A stretch of 14,534 nt of DNA from Acidothermales bacterium (GTDB lineage: Bacteria > Actinomycetota > Actinomycetes > Streptosporangiales > WHST01). This document shows, piece after piece, positions 6,849 through 12,605 of this stretch. The notes under the pieces were generated by a model, which saw only the letters and a list, made by a program, of their open reading frames with translations, was not told the DNA's origin and did not search any database. Every line of letters begins with the position of its first letter. Position 1 is the first letter of the stretch. A program made the position numbers and the translations under genes. The stretch spans positions 1 to 14,534 of the forward strand of contig JAFMQP010000050.1 in assembly GCA_017354575.1 (NCBI GenBank), read 5' to 3'.

Positions 6849-7211
6849 CTAGCTGCTGAATGCCGCGAAGACGATCATCATGACAATCCAGAACGCAGCG
6901 TAGAGCACCCAGAAGCCGGTGATGACCGCGCCGACGATGGTACCCGCAAGGGCGAGCCCACGGCCCTCTTCGCCGGATTCCGCGATCTGCCTGCGCGCGA
7001 TCAGCCCGAGGACCAGCCCGACGGGCGCGATCACCAGCGCGAACACCAGCGACAGGATCGCCATGACGTTGGTCGGCGGCGGTGGCTGGTAGTAGTACAC
7101 GGCCGGCACGTACCCCTGCGGCTGGCCGTACTGCGGCACCCCGTACGGGGGCGGCTGGTCGAACGGCGGCGGCGAGTCGTACGGCTGCCCACCGGTCGGA
7201 TCGGTCGTCAT
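6849..7211 (-). CDS. DUF4190 domain small membrane protein, second copy
   Basis: A 120-residue protein with a Pro/Tyr/Gln-rich N-terminus (residues 1-46, including FDQPPPYGVPQYGQPQGY) and two hydrophobic stretches (about 49-72 and 86-117) around the basic turn ARRQIAESGEEGRGLALAG. That is the same layout as the 159-residue neighbour, so the two are probably diverged paralogues. Start: ATG at 7211, preceded 6 nt upstream by a GGGGGG ribosome-binding run. A longer GTG form from 7238 is possible but lacks a binding site. It lies 30 bp after the GT2 gene and 20 bp before its paralogue, all in one direction, so it may be the tail of the glycan operon. Function unknown. Confidence 0.85.
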   Translation of the reverse strand: MTTDPTGGQPYDSPPPFDQPPPYGVPQYGQPQGYVPAVYYYQPPPPTNVMAILSLVFALVIAPVGLVLGLIARRQIAESGEEGRGLALAGTIVGAVITGFWVLYAAFWIVMMIVFAAFSS

Positions 7212-7241
7212 CGTGTACCCCCCATGCTCGGCGGACACCGC

Positions 7242-8102
7242 TCAGAGGATCGGCGGGCGACCGAGCCGCGCCATCCGCCACGCCGTCCGCCACGAGATCG
7301 GCCGCCGCGGACCCGCGGAGGTCCGGCAGCCCTCGGCGAGGCCGCGGAACCACGGGCGCAACGCCGACGCCGAGCGCTCCCGCGCGACGGTGAGGGCCAG
7401 CCAGTCGCCGACGTATACGATCCCGAGCGGCAGCGGGAGGTTCCGCTTCGCGAGCCACACCCGGTTCCGCGCGTTCATCCGATAGTAGTTCGCATGCCGG
7501 GCCGGGCTGGTGCGCGGGTGCCCCATCACGGCGTGCGCGTCGTAGACGATGCGGTAGCCGGCGTCGAGGGCACGCCAGGCGAGGTCGGTCTCCTCGTGCG
7601 CCCAGAAGAACGCGCCAGGCAGCCCGCCGACGCGGTCGAGCAGCTCGCGCCGCACCGCGCTCGCGCCGCCGAGGAAGGTCGTCACGTCGCCGGAGCGCAT
7701 CGGGTCGCCGGCGCGCAGCCGCGGCACGTGCCGGCGCGCGGTCGCGCCCTCCTCGTCCACGATGCGGAACGACAGGACGCCGAGCCGCCTGTCGGTCGCG
7801 AACCTGGCCCGCACCCACTCGGCCAGCCCGTCGTCGGGGTACCAGCCGTCGTCGTCGAGGAACAGCACGACCTCGCCGTGCGAGGCGGCGTAACCGCGGT
7901 TGCGTCCCTCGGGCAGCCCGACGTTCTCCGGCAGCCGCACGTACACCACGTCGTCCGGCAGGTCCGGCACGTCGGCGCCGTTGCCCACGACGACGAGCTC
8001 GACCGGCTCGCCGCGCTGCGCCCGCACGCTGTCGAGCGCGCGCTTCAGCTCCACCGGGCGGTTGCCCATGGTGAGCACCACGCACGACAGCGACAGCGTC
8101 AC
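7242..8102 (-). CDS. Family 2 (GT-A) glycosyltransferase
   Basis: A 286-residue GT2 protein that transfers a sugar from a nucleotide-sugar donor in the cytoplasm or at the inner membrane face. Seen: the N-terminal nucleotide-binding strand SLSCVVLTMGNRP (4-16), LPENVGLPEGRNRGYAAS (57-74), the metal-binding FLDDDGWYPD (81-90), LGGASAVRRELLDRVGG (144-160), and the catalytic acidic block HEETDLAWRALDAGYRI (169-185). It lacks a strong membrane anchor, although hydrophobic residues occur near 223-235. Start: GTG at 8102, whose GTGA overlaps the stop of the preceding CDP-alcohol phosphatidyltransferase by 4 bp, so the two are translationally coupled. A longer open frame to 8657 exists but only runs antisense-like through the neighbour in a different frame. 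Donor and acceptor are unknown; it may glycosylate the phosphatidyltransferase product. Confidence 0.9.
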   Translation of the reverse strand: MTLSLSCVVLTMGNRPVELKRALDSVRAQRGEPVELVVVGNGADVPDLPDDVVYVRLPENVGLPEGRNRGYAASHGEVVLFLDDDGWYPDDGLAEWVRARFATDRRLGVLSFRIVDEEGATARRHVPRLRAGDPMRSGDVTTFLGGASAVRRELLDRVGGLPGAFFWAHEETDLAWRALDAGYRIVYDAHAVMGHPRTSPARHANYYRMNARNRVWLAKRNLPLPLGIVYVGDWLALTVARERSASALRPWFRGLAEGCRTSAGPRRPISWRTAWRMARLGRPPIL

Positions 8103-8902
8103 TTGAGCCTCCTGCTCAGCAGCACGCTGGCGAGATGCAGCACGGTGAACGCCGCCGCGATCACGGCGCAGACGACGAGCAGCACGCGGGTGGCGGCGAG
8201 CCCGCCGGCGGCGGCGTCGTAGATCGCGACGAGCAGCGCCGCGATCGACAGCTCCATCGCCAGGATCAGCCGGTTCAACTGCAGCAGCGACGCGATCCGG
8301 CGCAGCGCGCCGACCGTGCTGCTGCGCGGTGCGAGGTCGTCGTCGGTCGTGGCGGTCCTGCCGGTCCGCAGCCGGGCGACGTCGACGAGGTCGGTCTCGG
8401 CCTTGATCAGCACGGCACCCAGCGCGGCGAACGCGCCGAGCTCGGCCCAGCCGCCTACCACGTGCCCGCTGAGAAGGCCGCCCTGCGCCCGGACGCCGAG
8501 CGCCGCCACCAGGCCGCCCTCGACGACGTAGTGCCCGAACCGGTCGAGGTAGATGCCCTCGACGCCGAACCGCTGCTTGACCCGGGCGAGCTCGCCGTCG
8601 CAGCAGTCCAGCAGGAGGTACAGGTTGACGAGCAGCACCGCCACGATCGCCGACCACAGCCCGCCGGCCGCCAGCACGACCACGCCGAGCAGGCCGGCGA
8701 CGATCATCAGCCAGGTGACCCCGTCCGGCGACAGCGGAGTCCGCAGGAACGCCCAGGTGAGATACGGCGACACCTTCCGCAGGTACAGCAGGCCGGCCCA
8801 GTGCTCGGCGTTGCGGCGGGTCAGCACCGCGGGCGGCTGGCCGATCCGCCGCACGTCCGCGGGCGAGAGCTCACGCAGGTTCTTCGACTCGGTGCTGGTC
8901 AT
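8099..8902 (-). CDS. CDP-alcohol phosphatidyltransferase family membrane protein with variant catalytic motif
   Basis: A 267-residue integral membrane enzyme of the CDP-OH-P transferase family, which moves a phospho-alcohol or phosphatidyl group from a CDP-linked donor. The motif D99-C-C-D102-G103-x2-A106-R107-x8-G116-x3-D120-x3-H124 is easy to see. Seven of the eight signature positions are canonical, but the last Asp, normally proposed as the catalytic base, is His (YLDRFGHYVVEG). A soluble N-terminal stretch of about 35 residues precedes a typical SPDGVTWLMIVAG segment (58-70). Several membrane segments follow, ending in SRRLK. I chose ATG at 8902 because AGGTGAG sits 5 nt before it; GTG at 8911 has no good site. 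The gene follows the ABC ATPase by 83 bp and overlaps the GT2 start. From memory, similar G-x-YLDR-x-GH variants occur in other actinobacteria, so the His may define a subfamily rather than inactivity. Confidence 0.88.
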   Translation of the reverse strand: MTSTESKNLRELSPADVRRIGQPPAVLTRRNAEHWAGLLYLRKVSPYLTWAFLRTPLSPDGVTWLMIVAGLLGVVVLAAGGLWSAIVAVLLVNLYLLLDCCDGELARVKQRFGVEGIYLDRFGHYVVEGGLVAALGVRAQGGLLSGHVVGGWAELGAFAALGAVLIKAETDLVDVARLRTGRTATTDDDLAPRSSTVGALRRIASLLQLNRLILAMELSIAALLVAIYDAAAGGLAATRVLLVVCAVIAAAFTVLHLASVLLSRRLK

Positions 8903-8985
8903 CGGGCTCACCTGTCAGGCGGCTGGGATTGCGGGTGCGGCGGAGTTCGACGCGATGGGCCATGACCCTGCCAGAACCCGACGGC

Positions 8986-9759
8986 TCATGTCACCGAGGG
9001 GTCGGCGGCACGCGGGGCGGGGACGCCCGAGTCCTCACCGTAGGTCTCCAGCACGTCGTCGATCGGGCCGTCCTGCACGAGCTCGCCGTAGCGCAGGTAG
9101 AGCCCGCGCTTGCAGTACTGGCGCAGCTGGGTGTCGCTGTGCGAGACGAAGAACAGCGTCTTCCCGCCGGAGAGCATCTCCTGCATCCGGTCGTAGCACT
9201 TCTCCCTGAACCGCCGGTCGCCGACGGCGAGCACCTCGTCGACCAGCACGATCGGCTCGTCGATGCTGGTGACGACGGAGAACGCCAGCTTCACCTTCAT
9301 GCCGCTGGAGAAGTGCCGGAACGGGGTGTCGAGGAAGTCGCCGACCTCCGCGAACTCGACGATCTCGTCGAACCGTTCGGCGATGGCCTTCTTCGACAGC
9401 CCGTGCAGGCCGGAGACGAGGTGGATGTTCTCCCGCGCGGTGAGATCGCCGATGAAGCCGCCGGTGATCTCGATCAGCGGCGCGACGCCCTGTGTGACCT
9501 TGACCCTGCCCTCGTCCGGCAGCATGACGCCGGCGATCAGCCGCAGCAGGGTGCTCTTGCCGTGCCCGTTCGCGCCGACCAGGCCGACGGACTCGCCCTC
9601 CTCCACGTCGAAGGTGACGTGCCGAAGTGCCCAGAACTCGTCCTTGGCGATGTGCGTCGCCTTGCCGCGGAACAGCAGTTCCCGGATCCGGGCGTCCCTG
9701 CGCCGGTTCCGGTTGAACTTGATGCCGAGGTCGCTCGCGACGATGACCTTGTCCGTCAC
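8986..9759 (-). CDS. ABC transporter ATP-binding protein, polysaccharide/teichoic-acid export type (TagH/Wzt-like)
   Basis: A 257-residue cytoplasmic ATPase. Seen: Walker A GANGHGKST (62-70), Q-loop-region residues in the GVAPLIEITGGF block (91-102), a GDLTARENIHL helix (104-114), signature FSSGMKVKLAF (150-160), Walker B VLVDE (171-175) with AVGD (178-181), and switch His in FFVSHSD (203-209). The pre-Walker stretch with FRGKATHIAKDEFWALRHVTF and the S-S-G-M signature are typical of surface polysaccharide and teichoic acid exporters. The ATPase domain is nearly the whole protein, so it lacks the C-terminal carbohydrate-binding domain of long Wzt proteins. Start: GTG at 9759; an in-frame TGA lies two codons upstream, so no longer start is possible. 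It is 29 bp downstream of its permease, with which it would form the exporter. Confidence 0.93.
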   Translation of the reverse strand: MTDKVIVASDLGIKFNRNRRRDARIRELLFRGKATHIAKDEFWALRHVTFDVEEGESVGLVGANGHGKSTLLRLIAGVMLPDEGRVKVTQGVAPLIEITGGFIGDLTARENIHLVSGLHGLSKKAIAERFDEIVEFAEVGDFLDTPFRHFSSGMKVKLAFSVVTSIDEPIVLVDEVLAVGDRRFREKCYDRMQEMLSGGKTLFFVSHSDTQLRQYCKRGLYLRYGELVQDGPIDDVLETYGEDSGVPAPRAADPSVT

Positions 9760-9788
9760 GCGTCACCCCCGAGCAGGTCTCCCATCGG

Positions 9789-10589
9789 CTATATCTCCTT
9801 CAGCACGGTGCCCTCGAGCCTACGGAACACCCAGACGCCGATGCCGAGGCAGACGACGGCCGCGATCGAGGCCTTGATCACCATGTGCCAGCCGATGAAC
9901 TCGTCCGGGAAGATCGGCTTGCGGAACAGCTCGATCACGCCGGCGAACGGGTTGAGCGCGTAGATGTCGAACAGCACGCCGTGCATCCGCGCGCGCACGG
10001 TCTGCGTGCTGTAGATGATCGGCGAGAAGTAGAACAGCAGCCGCAGGATGATCCGGACGACCCGCACCAGGTCGCGGTACAGGACCGACAGCGGGGCCAG
10101 GAACAGCCCGATGCCGAAGACCAGCGTGCCCATGATCACGATCGCCAGCGGGTAGTCGAGCAGGGCCTCGACGCCGATCGGCTTCTGGTAGATCAGCATG
10201 AACGCGATGAGCACGGGCAGCGAGAACATGTACTCGAGGAACTTCGACGCCACCACGCGGGCGACCCAGATCTCCCGCGGGATGCCCGCCGAGCGCACCA
10301 GTTTGGCCTCGGACGTGATGGCCCGCGACGACTCCGTGATCACGCCGTTCGCCCACCACCAGGGGAGCATGCCGGCCAGCAGGAACACGATGTACGGCTC
10401 GGTGCCGATACCTCCGCGCTTGAAGACCAGCCCGAAGATGAACCAGTAGACCATCGCGGACAGCAGCGGGTCGAGGATCGTCCACAGGTAGCCGAGGACG
10501 GAACCCGCGTAGCGGACCTTGAGGTCACGCTGCACGAGGATCCCGAAGACGCGACGGTTGAGCGTCAGCGTCTCGGCGCGTACCGCCAT
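9789..10589 (-). CDS. ABC-2 type transporter permease, polysaccharide/teichoic-acid export (TagG/Wzm-like)
   Basis: A 266-residue permease with about six membrane segments. The N-terminal amphipathic block, QRDLKVRYAGSVLGYLWTI (20-38) followed by LDPLLSAMVYWFIFG, is the hallmark of Wzm/TagG permeases. Further family features are LLAGMLPWWWANGVI, the ARVVASKFLEYMFSLPVL stretch and the C-terminal LFRKPIFPDEFIGW followed by a last membrane helix. It should pair with the adjacent ATPase to flip an undecaprenyl-linked or other lipid-linked glycan to the outer face. Start: ATG at 10589, chosen over GTG at 10592 because GAGGGAG lies 5 nt before the ATG. It is preceded by a 145-bp gap after the dehydrogenase gene, with a possible promoter, so the exporter may be transcribed separately from the nucleotidyltransferase-dehydrogenase pair. 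Confidence 0.93.
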   Translation of the reverse strand: MAVRAETLTLNRRVFGILVQRDLKVRYAGSVLGYLWTILDPLLSAMVYWFIFGLVFKRGGIGTEPYIVFLLAGMLPWWWANGVITESSRAITSEAKLVRSAGIPREIWVARVVASKFLEYMFSLPVLIAFMLIYQKPIGVEALLDYPLAIVIMGTLVFGIGLFLAPLSVLYRDLVRVVRIILRLLFYFSPIIYSTQTVRARMHGVLFDIYALNPFAGVIELFRKPIFPDEFIGWHMVIKASIAAVVCLGIGVWVFRRLEGTVLKEI

Positions 10590-10631
10590 CACCGCTCCCT
10601 CGACATCACCTTGTGGGCCGCCCCGGGCACC

Positions 10632-10637
10632 ACCATA
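10632..10637 (-). promoter_or_regulatory. Possible -10 hexamer upstream of the ABC permease
   Basis: TATGGT on the minus strand, within TTACCTATGGT, one of the few AT-rich spots in the 145-bp gap 10590-10734. It lies 42 nt before the permease ATG, leaving a normal leader with a Shine-Dalgarno. No convincing -35 at 16-18 nt. Confidence 0.3.
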
Positions 10638-10698
10638 GGTAAGCAGGCGGCGCGCACCGGCCAGGACCGTACCATCTTCGCCGCTTCCCAGCCCGACT

Positions 10699-10720
10699 CG
10701 GCGGTCGGACGCAGCCGCCG
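10699..10720 (-). terminator. Weak hairpin downstream of the dehydrogenase gene
   Basis: CGGCGG (10699-10704) and CCGCCG (10715-10720) can pair around a 10-nt loop, starting 14 nt after the dehydrogenase stop. The 6-bp all-GC stem has no T-tract. It may weaken read-through into the exporter genes or be chance in such GC-rich DNA. Confidence 0.25.
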
Positions 10721-10734
10721 CCCTGACAGAGATT

Positions 10735-11796
10735 TCACCGCTGCGTTACCCAGCCCACGAACTCCGCGGTACGCCGCTGCGCCGCGGCGTCGTCCAGTCC
10801 GACGTGCTCCAGGATCGTGTAGCGGTCCGGCCTGGTGTCGGGCGCCGCCGCGACCGCGCAGGCGAACTGCCGGTCCTCCAGCGCCAGGTCGGCGGGCGTC
10901 GTCGGCAGGCCGTGGCGGCCCAGGCAGTCGCGCATGGCGGCCGCGAGCCGCAGGTCACCGCGCAGCCAGGTCGCGAACAGGGCACCCAGGCCGACCTGCT
11001 CACCGTGCGTGGCGTCACCGACACCGAGCCGGTCCAGGGCGTGCGAGATCTCGTGGCACGCACCGCTGCACGGCAGGCTGGTGCCCGCCACCGCCATGGC
11101 CAGGCCGGACAGCACCAGGCCCTCGGCGAGCAGGGTGAGGAACGGGTCGGAGTCGATGCCGTCGGTGCGGCCGAGCACCGCCTCCGCGCCGACCCGCGCC
11201 AGCGACAGGGCGAGGCCGTCGACCGGCTCGCCGCGCTCGGCCCTGGCGAGCTCCCAGTCCGCGGTCGCCGAGAGATTGCTCACCAGGTCACCCACGCCGG
11301 ACCGCACCTGCCGGGCAGGGGCGGCGTGGACGTAGTCGAGGTCGACCACCACCGCGACGGGGATGTGCACACCGTACGAGCCGCGCCCGCCGTCGTGGTC
11401 GAGCGTCGCGACGGGCGAGGAGATGCCGTCGTGGGCGAGGCTCGTCGCTACGGCCACCATGGGCAGCCCCAGCCTGCTGGCCACGTACTTCGCGACGTCG
11501 AGCGTCTTGCCGCCGCCGATGCCGACGACGGCGTCGTACGACCGCTTCCGCAGCTCCACCTCGAGGTCGGCGGCCACGTCGAGACGTCCGTCGGCGGCGG
11601 TGAACACGTCCGCGTTCGCCATCCGCGACGAGAGCTCACCGGCGATGCGGTCGCCGATACCGCCGCCCACCACCGCGGCGACGACGCCGTTGGACGAGAT
11701 CCGCTGGTCGGCGAGCAGTCCGGACAGCCCGGCGACCGCACCGCGCCGTACCTCGACGGCGAGCGGGCTCATGACCATGCGGGCTAGCAGCGGCAT
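10735..11796 (-). CDS. sn-glycerol-1-phosphate dehydrogenase-like, iron-containing alcohol dehydrogenase superfamily
   Basis: A 353-residue cytoplasmic NAD(P)H-dependent dehydrogenase of the EgsA/AraM-like branch. Characterised members reduce dihydroxyacetone phosphate to sn-glycerol-1-phosphate. Seen: the nucleotide-binding block VGIGGGKTLDVAKY (91-104), ATSLAHDGISSPVA (117-130) close to the family's A-S-H-D-G block, and metal-binding positions expected at Asp170 (GVGDLVSN), His248 or His252 (CSGACHEISHALD) and His264 (THGEQVG). Start: ATG at 11796, with GGGAG 5 nt upstream; MPLLARMV matches how I recall relatives beginning. This overlaps the end of the nucleotidyltransferase by 13 bp, so the two are probably co-translated. 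Its neighbour suggests that its product is activated with CTP. No PcrB/GGGP synthase gene is in the window, so an archaeal-type ether lipid is not supported. A different polyol or ketose-phosphate substrate remains possible. Confidence 0.85.
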   Translation of the reverse strand: MPLLARMVMSPLAVEVRRGAVAGLSGLLADQRISSNGVVAAVVGGGIGDRIAGELSSRMANADVFTAADGRLDVAADLEVELRKRSYDAVVGIGGGKTLDVAKYVASRLGLPMVAVATSLAHDGISSPVATLDHDGGRGSYGVHIPVAVVVDLDYVHAAPARQVRSGVGDLVSNLSATADWELARAERGEPVDGLALSLARVGAEAVLGRTDGIDSDPFLTLLAEGLVLSGLAMAVAGTSLPCSGACHEISHALDRLGVGDATHGEQVGLGALFATWLRGDLRLAAAMRDCLGRHGLPTTPADLALEDRQFACAVAAAPDTRPDRYTILEHVGLDDAAAQRRTAEFVGWVTQR

Positions 11797-12515
11797 GCGA
11801 TCTCCCTGGCCCGCGCGAGGTCGTGATGGTCGTCCACCTCGACCCAATCTACCTTGCCGATAGGAATGGTACGAACGTCCCCACCCCGGTCGGCCAGCTC
11901 CTGGTAGCCGTCCTCGTAGTAGAGCCCGGTGTCACGCCGCCAGGTGGCCTCGAGCGCGGCCGCGAGCGGCTCGGCCGCCTCCGGCTCGATGAGCGTCACC
12001 CCGATGTACTCGCCGCGCGCGGACGCCGGGTCCATCTGTTTCGTGATGCGGGACAGCCGGCCGGCGGCGTCGAGCGTCACCTTCATCTCCTCCTCGGCGA
12101 GCGCCTTCACGTCGTCGAGGGCCAGCAGCACCGACGGCCCGCGCCCCGCCAGCAGCGTCTCCTCCACCGAGCGCGGGTGGACGGTGTCGCCGTTGGACAG
12201 CAGCACACCCTCGGCGAAGTGCGCACGGGCGAGCCAGAGCGAGTAGCAGTTGTTGCGGTCGCCGGCGTGGTCGTTGGGGACGAGGGTGAGCCGCACGCCG
12301 TGGCGTCGCTCCAGCTCCCGCTGCCGCTCGCGTACGGCGTCGGCGGCGTAGCCGACGACCACGACGACGTCGCGCAGTCCGACGCCGGCCATGTTCCGCA
12401 GCACGACGTCCATGATCGTCGTCTCGCCGTCGACGGGCACGAGGGCCTTGGGGAGGCTCTCCGTGTGCGGCCGCAGCCGCCGGCCCTCCCCGGCCGCGAG
12501 GATCATCCCGAGCAC
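11784..12515 (-). CDS. LicC-like nucleotidyltransferase (CTP:phospho-alcohol or sugar-phosphate cytidylyltransferase type)
   Basis: A 243-residue cytoplasmic enzyme of the NTP_transferase fold. It condenses a nucleoside triphosphate, probably CTP, with a phosphorylated alcohol or sugar. Seen: LAAGEGRRLRP (6-16) and P-K23 of the pyrophosphorylase signature, DRNNCYSLWLAR (86-97), close to the T-N-N-x-Y-S-L block of phosphocholine cytidylyltransferases, metal-binding NGD (108-110), KVTLDAAGRLSRITKQ (145-160), YYEDGYQEL (199-207) and WVEVDDHHDL (224-233). Length suits LicC-like proteins. The open frame extends to 12734, but homology begins only at the glycine-rich loop, and a TATCCT hexamer ends 6 nt before GTG 12515. 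A leaderless start there is therefore preferred; ATG 12506 is an alternative. It overlaps the dehydrogenase by 13 bp and is divergent from a CDP-alcohol phosphatidyltransferase, which points to a CDP-activated polyol. Substrate not proven. Confidence 0.87.
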   Translation of the reverse strand: MLGMILAAGEGRRLRPHTESLPKALVPVDGETTIMDVVLRNMAGVGLRDVVVVVGYAADAVRERQRELERRHGVRLTLVPNDHAGDRNNCYSLWLARAHFAEGVLLSNGDTVHPRSVEETLLAGRGPSVLLALDDVKALAEEEMKVTLDAAGRLSRITKQMDPASARGEYIGVTLIEPEAAEPLAAALEATWRRDTGLYYEDGYQELADRGGDVRTIPIGKVDWVEVDDHHDLARAREIACRC

Positions 12516-12521
12516 GTGCCG

Positions 12522-12527
12522 AGGATA
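12522..12527 (-). promoter_or_regulatory. Candidate -10 for the nucleotidyltransferase-dehydrogenase operon
   Basis: TATCCT on the minus strand, a TAnnnT match, ends 6 nt (CGGCAC) before the GTG at 12515. That puts the predicted transcription start on the GTG itself, so the mRNA would be leaderless. The lack of a Shine-Dalgarno agrees. No -35 found. Confidence 0.5.
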
Positions 12528-12567
12528 CGGTGTCACGGCGTCCGGGGCGGCACGCACGGTCAGGCGG

Positions 12568-12573
12568 TACGGT
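12568..12573 (+). promoter_or_regulatory. Possible -10 for the plus-strand CDP-alcohol phosphatidyltransferase
   Basis: TACGGT, a TAnnnT match, ends 32 nt before the ATG at 12606, leaving room for the GGAAGGA ribosome-binding site at 12596-12602. It shares the 90-bp divergent region 12516-12605 with the nucleotidyltransferase promoter. No -35 recognised. Confidence 0.3.
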
Positions 12574-12605
12574 AGGACATTCCCCCGAGACGGCCGGAAG
12601 GACAC

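Noticed and set aside
6829..8085. Long upstream extension of the DUF4190 frame (578 codons in total)
   Set aside because: The upstream part is a shadow of the second DUF4190 gene and the GT2 gene in another frame; GTG 6828 has a proper ribosome-binding site.
8871..8963. 30-codon minus-strand frame beginning MAHRVELRR in the gap before the His-variant phosphatidyltransferase
   Set aside because: It runs out of frame into the next gene, has only a poorly spaced AGGG upstream, and is short enough to be chance.
10735..11796. Archaeal-type ether lipid synthesis from G1P
   Set aside because: No PcrB/GGGP synthase or prenyltransferase gene is present here; the neighbours handle CDP-activated alcohols and sugars.
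10735..12515. Phosphonate biosynthesis (iron-ADH plus nucleotidyltransferase plus CDP-OH-P transferase are also found there)
   Set aside because: No PEP mutase or phosphonopyruvate decarboxylase is present in the window, and the dehydrogenase motifs fit the G1P-dehydrogenase branch better.
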